Shown: piece after piece, positions 1 through 13,223 of the stretch
How the letters are laid out: every line of letters begins with the position of its first letter
Position numbering within the stretch: the first letter of the stretch is position 1
NCBI RefSeq assembly: GCF_002017875.1
Contig: NZ_MUFV01000001.1
Location: 1,306,001-1,370,000 of the forward strand
DNA from: Deinococcus sp. LM3
GTDB lineage: Bacteria; Deinococcota; Deinococci; Deinococcales; Deinococcaceae
Direction: 5' to 3'
Length of the DNA: 64,000 bases
Translations under genes and position numbers: made by a program
Notes under the pieces: model-generated
Seen by the model: the letters and a program-made list of their open reading frames with translations, nothing else
Told to the model about the DNA's origin: nothing
Database searches by the model: none

Positions 1-609
1 CTGCGTGCCGACGTGCAGGCCCTCGAGGACAGCCTGCAGATGGAACCCTCGCCGTGGGTGGTCCGCACCGACGCGCCGCTGCTGGCCGCCCTGCTGCGCG
101 CCGTGCGTGACACGCGCCGGGTGGCCTTCAGGTACGCCGCGCCGGACTCTCCCCCCACCGCCCGGCAGGCGGACGTGTACCGCGTGGTGCACCTGGACGG
201 CCGCTGGTACGCCGCCGCGCACTGCCACCTGCGCGGCGCGTTGCGGTCGTTCCGGCTGGACCGCATGAGCGGCCTGGAAATCTGCGCGCAGACCTTCACG
301 CCCCCCGCCGACTTCGACGCGGGGGCGTTCCTGCGCGCCACGCACGCCCCCGCCGCCTTCGACGTGAGCGTGTGGCTGGACTGCCCACCCGGGGACCTGC
401 GCGGCCGGGTGTCCGCGTGGGGCGCGGAGCTGCGCGCCGAGGGACGCGGCACCCGTCTGAGCACCCGCCGCGAGTCGCTGGGCGCCTTCGCCGCGTTCCT
501 GCTGGGCCTGGACTGCCCGTTCCGGGTGGACAGCCCCCCGCAGTTGCAAGACGAATTCCGGCGGCTGGCGGGGCGCTGCGCGGCGCAACTTGCGTACACT
601 GGAGCATGA
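1..609 (+). CDS. WYL-domain transcriptional regulator, C-terminal part
   Basis: The reading frame is open from base 1, so the start and the expected N-terminal winged helix lie upstream; 202 residues are visible. The WYL core is recognisable around GRWYAAAHCHLRG followed by SFRLDRM, the aromatic/basic patch that in YafY/PafBC-type regulators binds an oligonucleotide or small ligand. A C-terminal WCX-like part follows. It most likely represses or activates nearby genes in response to a ligand. The TGA overlaps the next ATG by four bases (ATGA), so it may be co-transcribed with the Fe-S protein. Family assignment is solid; target genes and ligand are unknown. Confidence 0.85.
   Translation: MRADVQALEDSLQMEPSPWVVRTDAPLLAALLRAVRDTRRVAFRYAAPDSPPTARQADVYRVVHLDGRWYAAAHCHLRGALRSFRLDRMSGLEICAQTFTPPADFDAGAFLRATHAPAAFDVSVWLDCPPGDLRGRVSAWGAELRAEGRGTRLSTRRESLGAFAAFLLGLDCPFRVDSPPQLQDEFRRLAGRCAAQLAYTGA
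595..600 (+). promoter_or_regulatory. -10 box (TACACT) of a probable leaderless transcript
   Basis: TACACT lies five bases before the ATG at 606, inside the end of the WYL gene. It could give the Fe-S protein its own promoter. Confidence 0.45.
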
Positions 610-1055
610 CCACGCCCACCACCGAGGACCTCGCGCAGGGGAAGGCGTACACGGCGCCCGGCATCACGGTCTACTACGACGCGCGGCGCTGCCTGCACGT
701 CGCCAGCTGCGTGCGTGGCCTGCCCGGCGTGTTCGACCCGGCGGCCCGCCCGTGGATCAGGCCCGCGAACGCCGAAGCCGACGCGGTCGCGGCAGTCGTC
801 CGCACCTGCCCCACCGGGGCGCTGCACTACGTCCTGGAAGGACAGGAGGCCGAGATGCCCGACGAGATCACCACCATCACCCCCAGCCCCGACGGTCCGC
901 TGATGATCCGGGGCAACCTCGTGATCGAAACGCCGCAGGGCGAGCAGCGCGAGGTCCGCGCCGCCCTGTGCCGCTGCGGCCACAGCAGCAACAAACCGTA
1001 CTGCGACGGCACGCACGCGACAGTCGGCTGGAAAAGCACGCCCGATCCCTCGTAG
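606..1055 (+). CDS. [4Fe-4S] mono-cluster / CDGSH iron-sulfur protein
   Basis: This 149-residue protein has two iron-sulfur modules. Residues 15-75 form a YjdI-type (Fer4_19) domain with cysteines in DARRCLHVASC and TCPTGAL, a ferredoxin-like single 4Fe-4S cluster. The C-terminus carries CRCGHSSNKPYCDGTH, the C-x-C...CDGxH signature of CDGSH [2Fe-2S] proteins. The likely role is electron transfer or cluster/redox sensing in the cytoplasm; no partner enzyme is adjacent. The start ATG overlaps the upstream stop and has its own -10-like box five bases away. The domain call is firm and the physiological role is not known. Confidence 0.9.
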   Translation: MTTPTTEDLAQGKAYTAPGITVYYDARRCLHVASCVRGLPGVFDPAARPWIRPANAEADAVAAVVRTCPTGALHYVLEGQEAEMPDEITTITPSPDGPLMIRGNLVIETPQGEQREVRAALCRCGHSSNKPYCDGTHATVGWKSTPDPS

Positions 1056-1086
1056 CGCGGCGGGACAGAATTCCGTCCGGCGGACG

Positions 1087-1092
1087 TAAACT
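1087..1092 (+). promoter_or_regulatory. -10 box (TAAACT) before deoA/pdp
   Basis: TAAACT ends five bases before the ATG at 1098 and no Shine-Dalgarno is visible, which suggests a leaderless mRNA. Confidence 0.5.
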
Positions 1093-1097
1093 ACGCT

Positions 1098-2417
1098 ATG
1101 ACTGCCTCAACGCTGAATGCCGTGAACATTCCCGACCTGATCCGCAAGAAACGCGACGGCGAGACCCACACCCGCGCCGAACTGGAAACCCTGGTGCTGG
1201 GCTACACGCGCGGCGACGTGCCGGACTACCAGATGAGCGCGTGGCTGATGGCCGTGTTCCTGCGCGGTATGCAGGAGCAGGAAACGGCCGACCTGACCAT
1301 GGTCATGGCCGAGAGCGGCGACCTGATGAACCTCGGGGACCTGCCCCGTACCGTGGACAAGCACTCCACGGGCGGCGTGGGCGACAAGACCAGCCTGATC
1401 CTGACGCCCATGCTGGCCGCGCTGGGCCAGACGGTCGCCAAGATGAGCGGGCGCGGTCTGGCGCACACCGGCGGCACCATCGACAAATTGGAGAGCATTC
1501 CCGGCTGGACCAGCGAACTCGACGAGGAGCACTTCATCACGCAGGCCCGCGAGATCGGCCTCGCGCTGGTGGGCCAGAGCCGTGACCTGGCCCCGGCGGA
1601 CGGGAAACTGTACGCGCTGCGCGACGTGACTGCCACCGTGGACTGCCTGCCCCTGATCGCCAGTTCGATCATGAGCAAGAAACTCGCGTCGGGCGCGCAC
1701 ACGGTCGTGCTGGACGTGAAGGTGGGCGCCGGGGCGTTCATGCGCACCCTGGACGCCGGGCGCGGACTGGCCCGCGCGATGGTGGACATCGGCAACCGCG
1801 CCGGGCGGCAGGTGCGCGCCGTCCTGACCGACATGGACACCCCGCTGGGCCACATGGCCGGCAACTCCCTGGAGGTGCTGGAGGCTCTGGCGACCCTGCG
1901 CGGCGAGGGCCCGCAGGACCTGACGGACCTGTGCGTGGCGCTGGCGGTCGAGGCGCTGGCCGCCCAGGGTGAGGACGAGGCGGCCGCCGAGGCCCGCGCC
2001 CGCGCCACCCTGACGGACGGCAGCGCCCTGGCGAAATTCCGCGCGTTCATCGAGGCGCAGGGCGGCGACGCCACCTACGTGGACGACATCAGCAGGTTCG
2101 ACGTGGCTCCGGGCCGCGCCGACGTGACGGCCACCGAATCCGGCTTCGTGGCGGGCATCGACGCGCTGAGCGTGGGCCGCGCTGTGCTGGCCCTCGGCGG
2201 CGGCCGCGAACGCAAGGGCGAGGCCATCGATCACGGCGTGGGCGTGGAACTGCTGCGCAAGCCCGGCGAGGCCGTCCAGGCGGGCGAAAGCGTGATCCGC
2301 ATCTACCACAGGGACGCCCGTGGCCTGGAAGTCGCCACGCGCCTCCTGACCGAGGGCCTGAGCCTCAGCGCGCAGGCTCCCGCCCCGGACGCGCTGATCC
2401 TCGACCGCGTGTTCTGA
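1098..2417 (+). CDS. deoA: Thymidine / pyrimidine-nucleoside phosphorylase
   Basis: A 439-residue protein, the usual length for this family. It phosphorolyses thymidine, deoxyuridine or uridine to base plus (deoxy)ribose-1-phosphate in nucleoside salvage. The phosphate and pyrimidine binding signature is visible as VDKHSTGGVGDKTSL around residues 85-100, followed by MSGRGLAHTGGT and, further on, SSIMSKKLASG. The C-terminal alpha/beta domain (about 340-439) is intact. Whether it is strictly thymidine-specific (DeoA) or a broad pyrimidine-nucleoside phosphorylase (Pdp) cannot be decided from sequence; the start in MTASTLNAVNIPDLIRKKR fits both. A palindromic repeat lies directly downstream. Confidence 0.9.
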   Translation: MTASTLNAVNIPDLIRKKRDGETHTRAELETLVLGYTRGDVPDYQMSAWLMAVFLRGMQEQETADLTMVMAESGDLMNLGDLPRTVDKHSTGGVGDKTSLILTPMLAALGQTVAKMSGRGLAHTGGTIDKLESIPGWTSELDEEHFITQAREIGLALVGQSRDLAPADGKLYALRDVTATVDCLPLIASSIMSKKLASGAHTVVLDVKVGAGAFMRTLDAGRGLARAMVDIGNRAGRQVRAVLTDMDTPLGHMAGNSLEVLEALATLRGEGPQDLTDLCVALAVEALAAQGEDEAAAEARARATLTDGSALAKFRAFIEAQGGDATYVDDISRFDVAPGRADVTATESGFVAGIDALSVGRAVLALGGGRERKGEAIDHGVGVELLRKPGEAVQAGESVIRIYHRDARGLEVATRLLTEGLSLSAQAPAPDALILDRVF

Positions 2418-2436
2418 ACGACGTAGAAAGTCGAAA

Positions 2437-2508
2437 GGTGATGGTTGATAGAGGGGGGTTCCCTTCCATCAACCATCAACTTTTGACCATCAACTTTCAA
2501 CCATCACC
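2437..2508. repeat. Small palindromic repeat, CCATCAACC family (copy 1)
   Basis: GGTGATGGTTGA at 2437-2448 is the exact reverse complement of TCAACCATCACC at 2497-2508. Between them CCATCAACTTT units recur with a period of about 14 bases. The element sits between the convergent ends of the phosphorylase and the FtsB-like gene. A related copy lies inside the V-ATPase operon at 10903-10992. It may also act as a bidirectional terminator. Confidence 0.8.
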
Positions 2509-2512
2509 GCCC

Positions 2513-2926
2513 TTACGGAACGCGCAGGGCCTTGCAGTTCTCGCCGGGGGGGGTGTCCGGGGCGTCGCTGGCCACTACGACGCGTTCGTTCTTGCCCACG
2601 AAGCCCCGGCAGCGGGCCAGGGCGCGCAGGTACTCGGGGTCCTGGCTGGCCCTGACGGCGTCCTGAAGGATCTGCACGTCGCGTTCCAGCGTCTGCACGC
2701 GGGCCTGGGTCTGGCGGGTCTCGGCACTCCAGGTCAGGGTGCGGTACACCGAGTTGCCCAGCTGGAAGGTCAGTTGCACGATGCCCAGCCCGGCCAGCAG
2801 GCTGGCGGCCATCATGGTCAGCGGCAGGCGTTGCAGGCGCTGAAAATACCGTTCGGTTCGCTGCCACCACGTGTCCCGTGTCGGCGGGACTGGAGGGGGC
2901 GGCACGTCGGTCACGCGGGTCAGCAT
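2513..2926 (-). CDS. FtsB/DivIC-like septum formation initiator
   Basis: A 137-residue single-pass membrane protein. From the N-terminus it has a proline-rich cytoplasmic stretch, one transmembrane helix (about residues 30-52, MMAASLLAGLGIVQL), a coiled coil (ARVQTLERDVQILQDAV) and a short C-terminal tail. This is the architecture of FtsB/DivIC, which bridges FtsL and FtsQ in the divisome. The ATG at 2926 is chosen because the residues further upstream look non-coding; an earlier start at 3091 is open but unlikely. The assignment rests on topology and coiled coil rather than on a strict motif. Confidence 0.7.
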   Translation of the reverse strand: MLTRVTDVPPPPVPPTRDTWWQRTERYFQRLQRLPLTMMAASLLAGLGIVQLTFQLGNSVYRTLTWSAETRQTQARVQTLERDVQILQDAVRASQDPEYLRALARCRGFVGKNERVVVASDAPDTPPGENCKALRVP

Positions 2927-3125
2927 AGCGTTCCGCTGCGTTCCGTGGGTGGGGCAGATGAGAGGCCGGGCGCGGCCCTGCCGGACAGAGGCCGTCCGGC
3001 CACACGGGCGCGGGCCGGACGGCCCTGTCCAGACCCACGGGAATGCACGGATTTTGGCGGTCAGCACGGGGAATGCGGGCTGTCGGGGCACCCTGATGCT
3101 GGGGCCGCGCGGCGGGCAACTGCTC

Positions 3126-3131
3126 TACACT
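3126..3131 (+). promoter_or_regulatory. -10 box (TACACT) before the thioesterase gene
   Basis: TACACT ends six bases before the ATG at 3138, which supports that start and a leaderless transcript. Confidence 0.55.
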
Positions 3132-3137
3132 GCGGGC

Positions 3138-3611
3138 ATGACAGTGGCATCTGAGGTGGGAAGCGGCGCGGCCGCGTCGGGCAGCGGGCGCATTCCGGCG
3201 CTGAACTGGGGCGACGCGCACCGCACGGTGATCCAGTTGCGGTACGGTGACCTGGACGCCATGGGGCACGTGAACAACGCCCGGTACGCCGAGTTTCTGG
3301 AGGTGGCGCGCATGGACCTGTCCCGGGCGCTGGACCTGCGTGACGCCGACGACCGGTCGGTGCTGGCGCGGCTGGAACTCGATTACGTGCGGGATATCCG
3401 GCTGGGGCAGGAGGTCGTGATCGAGACGCTGATCGAGCGCCTGGGCCGCACGAGCTGGACGGGCGTGGCCCGCATCCTGGCGGACGGGGTGCCGTGCGCG
3501 TTCGCGCGGTCCGTGCAGGTGCGCGTGGACGATCAGGGCGTCCCGGCGGTCATTCCGGCCGGGATGGCCGAGCGGATCGCGCCGGTGCTGGTGCGGGCGG
3601 CCACGCTGTGA
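3138..3611 (+). CDS. Acyl-CoA thioesterase, 4HBT/YbgC hot-dog family
   Basis: A 157-residue hot-dog protein. The active-site signature YGDLDAMGHVNNARYAEF is intact: the Asp of D-x-x-GHVNN is the catalytic residue of the 4-hydroxybenzoyl-CoA thioesterase (YbgC/FadM) group. It hydrolyses an acyl-CoA to free acid plus CoA; the chain-length preference is not readable. The ATG at 3138 is preferred over the long open frame upstream because of the -10 box six bases before it and because the preceding residues show no coding character. The stop overlaps the GTG of the next gene, so the two are translationally coupled. Confidence 0.88.
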   Translation: MTVASEVGSGAAASGSGRIPALNWGDAHRTVIQLRYGDLDAMGHVNNARYAEFLEVARMDLSRALDLRDADDRSVLARLELDYVRDIRLGQEVVIETLIERLGRTSWTGVARILADGVPCAFARSVQVRVDDQGVPAVIPAGMAERIAPVLVRAATL

Positions 3612-3934
3612 GCGCCACGTACGAGGACCGGGCGCTGTACCAGGGGGACGTGTGGGTGCGGATCGATACGCTGCCGCGCATCATGGCGGAGGGCTGGCGG
3701 CGCAACCTGATGGAGGGCGGGGTGGTCAGCGTGGTGCGCACGCCGTTCCAGTGGTCGATGGGCAGCCCCGTGATCGAGATCGAGACGGGCGGGTACCAGG
3801 GCGACGTGGGCCTGTACGTGCCCGAGGTGCAGCTGGCCGAGGCGCTGGAACTGCTGGGCTTCGAACCCGAGGAGCAGGAGGCCGCCGACGCCCCGGCTGC
3901 CGGCATGCCGGACACGGGCCGCGCGGACACGTGA
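3608..3934 (+). CDS. Conserved hypothetical protein, 108 aa
   Basis: A small acidic protein that starts with GTG overlapping the thioesterase stop (GTGA). It contains a compact alpha/beta-looking segment (residues 8-85) with ETGGYQGDVGLYVPE and ends in a low-complexity acidic/alanine tail. There is no signal peptide, membrane segment or recognisable catalytic motif. Tight coupling to the thioesterase suggests a shared role, but the function is unknown. Confidence 0.75.
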   Translation: MSATYEDRALYQGDVWVRIDTLPRIMAEGWRRNLMEGGVVSVVRTPFQWSMGSPVIEIETGGYQGDVGLYVPEVQLAEALELLGFEPEEQEAADAPAAGMPDTGRADT

Positions 3935-4122
3935 ATTCCGTCGGGTCAGGACCTTAATTCCGGTCCCGGACGGCGCGGTACAGTTGGGGGCGCAGCACTG
4001 ACCGTTCCCGTTTCCCCGTTCCGGCAGGTCGACTCCGGACTTCACCGGGAACCTCCCATGGAAGCGTTCCCAGCGGCGGGGTCAGTCCTGCCGAGATTTC
4101 ACCGCAGCCCCCAGGAGCAAGC

Positions 4123-5031
<909 letters not shown>

Positions 5032-5035
5032 ACCC

Positions 5036-5593
5036 GTGACGCTCGTGGCGGCCGCCGAGCTCTTCGCGCGGCCGTTCTACGACGCACCGGAGCGGGCCTA
5101 CCACACCGCCGCGCACGTCCAGTCCCTGATCCGGGCGCTGGGCGGGCGCGGCGTGCTCACGCCGGAACTGGAACTGGCCGCGTGGGGGCACGACCTGATC
5201 TACGACCCGCGCGCCGCCGACAACGAGGAACGCAGCGCGGACGTGTTCGGCGCGTGGCTGGCCGCACAGGGCGCCGGCGTGGCCGTGCAGCCGCAGGTGC
5301 GGGACCTGATTCTCGCCACGCGCCACGCCGCGCCCCCGACCACGCGGGCCGAGGCCCTGTTCGTAGACGCCGACCTGGGCATCCTGGGCGCCGACCCCGA
5401 CGCCTTCGACGCCTACGACCGCGCCATCCGCGCCGAGTACGCGCACGTCCCGGAGGACGCCTACCGGGCGGGCCGCTCGGCAGTGCTGTGGGGCTTCCTG
5501 ACCCGCGAGCGGCTGTACCTCACGCTGGAATTCGCGGCGCTGGACACCCCGGCGCGCCTCAATCTGAGGCGGGCTCTGGAGCGGCTGGCGTAG
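5036..5593 (+). CDS. HD-domain metal-dependent phosphohydrolase (COG4339-like)
   Basis: A 185-residue HD-superfamily protein. Metal ligands appear in order: H in YHTAAHV, the HD pair in AAWGHDLIYD, DNEERSA, HAAPP, and the late D in VDADLGILG. This pattern matches the COG4339 predicted phosphohydrolases, whose substrate is unknown. The start is GTG at 5036, four bases after the glucokinase stop, so the two are probably one transcription unit. Its 3' end overlaps the convergent CoA-transferase gene by 35 bases. Confidence 0.82.
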   Translation: MTLVAAAELFARPFYDAPERAYHTAAHVQSLIRALGGRGVLTPELELAAWGHDLIYDPRAADNEERSADVFGAWLAAQGAGVAVQPQVRDLILATRHAAPPTTRAEALFVDADLGILGADPDAFDAYDRAIRAEYAHVPEDAYRAGRSAVLWGFLTRERLYLTLEFAALDTPARLNLRRALERLA

Positions 5594-6770
5594 AGCCCAC
5601 CGGTTCCGGTAGGCCCAGTTCAGCCAGCACCTCGGCAGTGTGCTGGCCGGGCGTGGGCGGCGCGCGGCGCACCGGCAGGGCCTCGCCACCAAAACGCCAG
5701 GGAGGGCTGGTCACCGTCGTCTCGCCCAGCGTGGGGTGCGGGACGGTCACGGCCACGCCGCGCGCCTGCACGTGCGGGTCTGCGAACACCTCGGCCAGGT
5801 CGTTCACGGGGCCGCACGGCACGCCCGCACGTTCCAGGCGGTCCATGACCTCCTGTCGCGAGTGGCGGGCCAGTCCCGGCAGCATCCGGGCGTCCAGGTC
5901 CGCGCGGTGCGTCACGCGCCCCTCGTTCGTGACGAGGCGGGTGTCAGTGCCCAGGTCCGTCAGGTCCAGCGCCGCGCAGAAGCGCCGCCACAGCGCGTCG
6001 TTCCCCACGGCGATGTTCACGAAGCCGTCCGCGCAGGGGAACGTTCCGTACGGCACGATGGACCGGTGGTCGTTCCCGGTGCGGCCCGGAACCTCCCCCG
6101 TCGCCAGGAACCGGCCCACCTGTGAGCTGCCCAGCGCCACCACGCTTTCGAGCAGGTTCACGTCCACCCGCTCGCCGCGCCCGGTGCGTTCGCGGGCGTA
6201 CAGCGCCGCCAGGATCGCCTGCGTGACCAGAGACCCCGCGAACACGTCGGCCACGGCCACGCCCACCCGCAGGGGCGGCCCGCCCGCCTCGCCGTTGTAG
6301 CTCATCATGCCGCCCATGCCCTGCGCCACGACGTCGTACCCAGCCCGGTCACGGTACGGGCCGTCCAGCCCGAAACCCGTGATGCTCGCGTAGATCAGGC
6401 GCGGATGGGCGGCGCTCAGGGCCTCCCAGCCCAGGCCCAGGCGGTCCAGCGTGCCGGGCCGGAAGTTCTCGATCAGCACATCACTCCCGGCAATCAGGCG
6501 GCGCGCGGCCTCCAGACCGTCCGGGGTTTTCAGGTCCAGGGTCAGGCTGCGCTTGTTGCGGTTCACGCTCAGGAAGTAACTGCTCTCCCGGCCACCCTCC
6601 CCTGTCTGGAAGGGCGGCCCCCAGGCGCGCGTATCGTCCCCACCCGGCGGCTCGACCTTGATCACGTCCGCGCCCAGGTCGCCCAGCAGCATGGTCGAGA
6701 ACGGCCCCGTCAGCACCCGCGTGAAATCCGCGACGCGCACGCCGCTCAGGGGCAGGGTGGAAGGGGTCAC
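5559..6770 (-). CDS. CaiB/BaiF family (type III) CoA-transferase
   Basis: A 403-residue family III CoA-transferase. It moves CoA from one acyl-CoA to another carboxylate through an aspartyl-CoA anhydride. The catalytic Asp sits in RAGYDVVAQGMGG; the N-terminal GVRVADFTRVLTGPF and the ENFRPGTLDRLGLG stretch are family hallmarks. The usual family start is (M)TPSTLPLSGVRV, which corresponds to GTG at 6770; a longer frame opens at 6914 but reads as non-coding. The substrate (formyl-CoA, succinyl-CoA or other) cannot be told. Confidence 0.87.
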   Translation of the reverse strand: MTPSTLPLSGVRVADFTRVLTGPFSTMLLGDLGADVIKVEPPGGDDTRAWGPPFQTGEGGRESSYFLSVNRNKRSLTLDLKTPDGLEAARRLIAGSDVLIENFRPGTLDRLGLGWEALSAAHPRLIYASITGFGLDGPYRDRAGYDVVAQGMGGMMSYNGEAGGPPLRVGVAVADVFAGSLVTQAILAALYARERTGRGERVDVNLLESVVALGSSQVGRFLATGEVPGRTGNDHRSIVPYGTFPCADGFVNIAVGNDALWRRFCAALDLTDLGTDTRLVTNEGRVTHRADLDARMLPGLARHSRQEVMDRLERAGVPCGPVNDLAEVFADPHVQARGVAVTVPHPTLGETTVTSPPWRFGGEALPVRRAPPTPGQHTAEVLAELGLPEPVGSTPAAPEPASD

Positions 6771-6914
6771 GGGCACAGACCGGCGGGACAGGGCAGGAGC
6801 GTCAACATAGGAGTACCTCAGCAGGATCAGACGAGCGCAGCCAGGGGACAGCAGCATGGCGGGAACAGGGTTGTGGTTGCCGCGCAGCATAGCGCGCCCA
6901 CCCACGCAGCGCAC

Positions 6915-6944
6915 AAAAAACCGCCCTCCGGGTGGGGGGCGGTT
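6915..6944 (-). terminator. Rho-independent terminator of the V-ATPase operon
   Basis: An eight-base stem (AACCGCCC at 6919-6926, GGGCGGTT at 6937-6944) is followed on the minus strand by a run of six T (6915-6920). It lies 20 bases beyond the stop of the last V-ATPase gene. Confidence 0.85.
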
Positions 6945-6963
6945 CGTGTGTGCCGTGAAAGGT

Positions 6964-7638
6964 TCAGTCTGCGGCGCTGCCGTGGTTTCCGGCCTGCGCG
7001 TTGGCCTTGTCCTTGGCGGCTTCGGCTTCCAGTTTCGCCTTGATCTTCTTCAGGGTGAAGCTGGCCTCGCGTTCGCGCTGGTCGAGCACGCCGCGAATGA
7101 AGCGGATATCGTCCTGAATGCCCGGAATGCGGATCTGTTCCAGGGCGTTCACGCGGCGGCTGGTCTTCTTGATTTCCTCGCCGATGCGCCGCAGTTTCGT
7201 CTCGGTCGCGGCGACCTTGACGATGGCTTCCAGCACGCCGCCGAAGTCGGTGGCGGCCTGGATGGTGCGCGCACCGACGTTGATGGGGCTGAACGTGGCG
7301 GTGTTCGTGCGCTCCGGGATCTCGATCTTGGGGACCTTCACGCCGTAGATGCTCACGATCTGCATGTCGACGGCGTAGTCGCCGGTTCCGGCGAGGCTGA
7401 GGCTCTCGACGGCTTCGGGGCTGTCCCAGGCTTTCGCGCCGAACAGGCTGGTGTACGCGCCCTTGCTGACGCCGGCGAGTTCCTCGCGCGCGGCGAGGGC
7501 GTCCTTGACGAGCGCGAAGAACTCGCCGATCAGGGCGTCACGCTTGCGTTTCAGGAGGTCCGCGCCGCTCTGCGCGGTTTTCAGGCTGGCCTTGCTGGCC
7601 AGCATGGCGCTGCGGGTGGGGCTGATCTGTTCTGCCAT
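6964..7638 (-). CDS. atpD: V/A-type ATP synthase subunit D (central stalk)
   Basis: A 224-residue coiled-coil protein that forms the rotor shaft of the V/A-ATPase, analogous to gamma of F-ATPase. The N-terminal ISPTRSAMLASKASLKTA and the long C-terminal helix (about 130-210) match the family. It is the last gene of the minus-strand operon and is followed by a strong terminator. The alanine/lysine-rich last 20 residues are variable. The start ATG at 7638 has a clear purine-rich ribosome site (AGGGAGGTG) upstream. Confidence 0.93.
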   Translation of the reverse strand: MAEQISPTRSAMLASKASLKTAQSGADLLKRKRDALIGEFFALVKDALAAREELAGVSKGAYTSLFGAKAWDSPEAVESLSLAGTGDYAVDMQIVSIYGVKVPKIEIPERTNTATFSPINVGARTIQAATDFGGVLEAIVKVAATETKLRRIGEEIKKTSRRVNALEQIRIPGIQDDIRFIRGVLDQREREASFTLKKIKAKLEAEAAKDKANAQAGNHGSAAD

Positions 7639-7722
7639 AAGTATTCACCTCCCTGGTCGGTCGGTAATGACGGAAGGCGGGAGTTCCGGGCCACGGGGGC
7701 CGGGCCGCCTTCCGTCAGGGGG

Positions 7723-10877
<3,155 letters not shown>

Positions 10878-10902
10878 TTGGTACTCCTTGGAAGAGGGGG
10901 CC

Positions 10903-10992
10903 GGTTGATGGTAGAAAGTTGATGGAAAGAGATAGAAACACTTCGGTTAGAACTGGTTTTTACCATTATCCATCGACCATCTGCCATCAACC
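10903..10992. repeat. Small palindromic repeat, CCATCAACC family (copy 2)
   Basis: GGTTGATGG (10903-10911) pairs exactly with CCATCAACC (10984-10992). Inside, GATGG/CCATC words recur, as in the element at 2437-2508. It lies between atpF and atpA within the operon. It could be an RNA processing, attenuation or mRNA-stability element, or simply an inserted repeat tolerated there. Confidence 0.75.
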
Positions 10993-10995
10993 CCC

Positions 10996-11336
10996 TCACA
11001 GTTTGATGTCGAAGCCGATGGTGTCGCGCACCAGTTTGCCCATGTAGGCCTTGGCGTCGACGGTGTCCGGGTTGAACGCGTCGCGCAGGCTGGGGATGGG
11101 CAGCAGGATCGGCAGGTCGCGGCCGCGCATGACGCGGGCGGTGGCGGTGGCCGGGTCGGGGATCAGGCCGGTGTCCACGGCGATCAGGCCGTAGGTGCCG
11201 CTGATGATCACGCGTTCCAGTTCTGCCACGGCCGTCTCGGGGGTCGCCTCGATCACTTCGGCGCCCGCGAGGCGGTAGCCGGTGGCGGTCTCGGCGTCAC
11301 TGAGAACGGCGACGCGCTGGGTGGAGCTGCCTTTGG

Positions 11337-11340
<4 letters not shown>
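10996..11340 (-). CDS. atpF: V/A-type ATP synthase subunit F
   Basis: A 114-residue Rossmann-like subunit of the central stalk that binds D and regulates rotation. RVAVLSDAETATGYRLAGAEV at the N-terminus and GTYGLIAVDTGL are typical. The start overlaps the atpC stop by four bases (ATGA). The last third includes LPILLPIPSL, where F contacts the head. Confidence 0.92.
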
Positions 11341-12314
<974 letters not shown>

Positions 12315-12322
12315 GTCGGTCC

Positions 12323-12892
12323 TTACTCGGCCAGCAGTCGGCTGATCTGCGGCGCGAGTTCACCGCGCACGCGGTCCAGTCGGCCGGTGAGGGTGTTCTG
12401 GATGCTGGACTTCCCGCCAGGCCCGACCAGGCGGACGCCAGTCTTGACCTGTTCGTTCACGCGGACGTCCAGGGTGCGGCCCAGCTGGGCCAGCGCCTGA
12501 CGGACGGCGTCGTGTTCGCTCAGGGCAGCCTCGACCGCCTCGGCGTTCGGCAGGACCTGCAGGCCCTCGCTGATCAGCTTCGCCAGGATCACGGGGTATT
12601 CGGGCGAGGTGACGCTGGCGTGCAGGTACTGCTCGGAGACCTTGAAGGCCTGGGTCTGCAGGGTGTCCGAGGAGGTCAGGCGCTGGGCGTTGCTGTCCAG
12701 GTCGGCGGCGCTGCGGGCGCGGACGAGTTCCGCCTGCCGCTGGTTGTCCAGCTGGCGGGTGCGGCTCTCGACGAGCGTCCGGGCGCGCTCGCGGGCGCCG
12801 GCGACGATCTGCTCGGCGCGGGCCTGCGCGTCGGCGCGGATGCGCTCGATTTCGGCCTGGGCTTCGTTTTCGAGGAGCTTGTCGAGCGCCAT
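12323..12892 (-). CDS. atpE: V/A-type ATP synthase subunit E (peripheral stalk)
   Basis: A 189-residue stator subunit. The first about 90 residues are a long charged helix (ALDKLLENEAQAEIERIRA onward) that forms a coiled coil with the small G/H subunit. The C-terminal globular part (about 100-189) caps the A3B3 head. It lies between atpK and atpC, as in Thermus operons. Confidence 0.92.
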   Translation of the reverse strand: MALDKLLENEAQAEIERIRADAQARAEQIVAGARERARTLVESRTRQLDNQRQAELVRARSAADLDSNAQRLTSSDTLQTQAFKVSEQYLHASVTSPEYPVILAKLISEGLQVLPNAEAVEAALSEHDAVRQALAQLGRTLDVRVNEQVKTGVRLVGPGGKSSIQNTLTGRLDRVRGELAPQISRLLAE

Positions 12893-12893
12893 A

Positions 12894-13205
12894 TCAGTTC
12901 AGGATGAACAGCGCAAGGAAGCCGAAGATGACCAGGGTTTCGGGCAGCAGGAAGTACAGCAGCAGGCTGCCGGCCTTGCTGGGGTCCTCGGCGACGGCGC
13001 CGACGAGGCTGGAGCCGATGCGGGCCTGGGCGATGCCGGTGCCGATGGCGCCGAGGCCGAGGGCCAGGCCGGCGCCGATGGCGCGCAGGCCCTGGTACAT
13101 GTTGTCGGCGTTGCTGCCGGCGGCTTCAGCGCCTTCCTGGGCGAGACCGCTGGTGGCGAGGGCGAGGACGAGGGAAGCGACGACGATCTTGTTGTACTTG
13201 GTCAT
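12894..13205 (-). CDS. atpK: V/A-type ATP synthase subunit K (membrane rotor ring)
   Basis: A 103-residue proteolipid. A first hydrophobic segment ending in ATSGLAQEG looks like a signal/leader helix, followed by two membrane helices (GLALGLGAIGTGIAQARIG and LLYFLLPETLVIFGFLALF). The Glu in LPETL is the ion-carrying residue; no sodium-binding Gln/Ser/Thr pattern is apparent, so protons are likely. ATG at 13205 is preferred over the in-frame GTG at 13214 because AGGAG sits eight bases before it. Confidence 0.92.
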   Translation of the reverse strand: MTKYNKIVVASLVLALATSGLAQEGAEAAGSNADNMYQGLRAIGAGLALGLGAIGTGIAQARIGSSLVGAVAEDPSKAGSLLLYFLLPETLVIFGFLALFILN

Positions 13206-13223
13206 GGTGAACACTCCTGAAGG

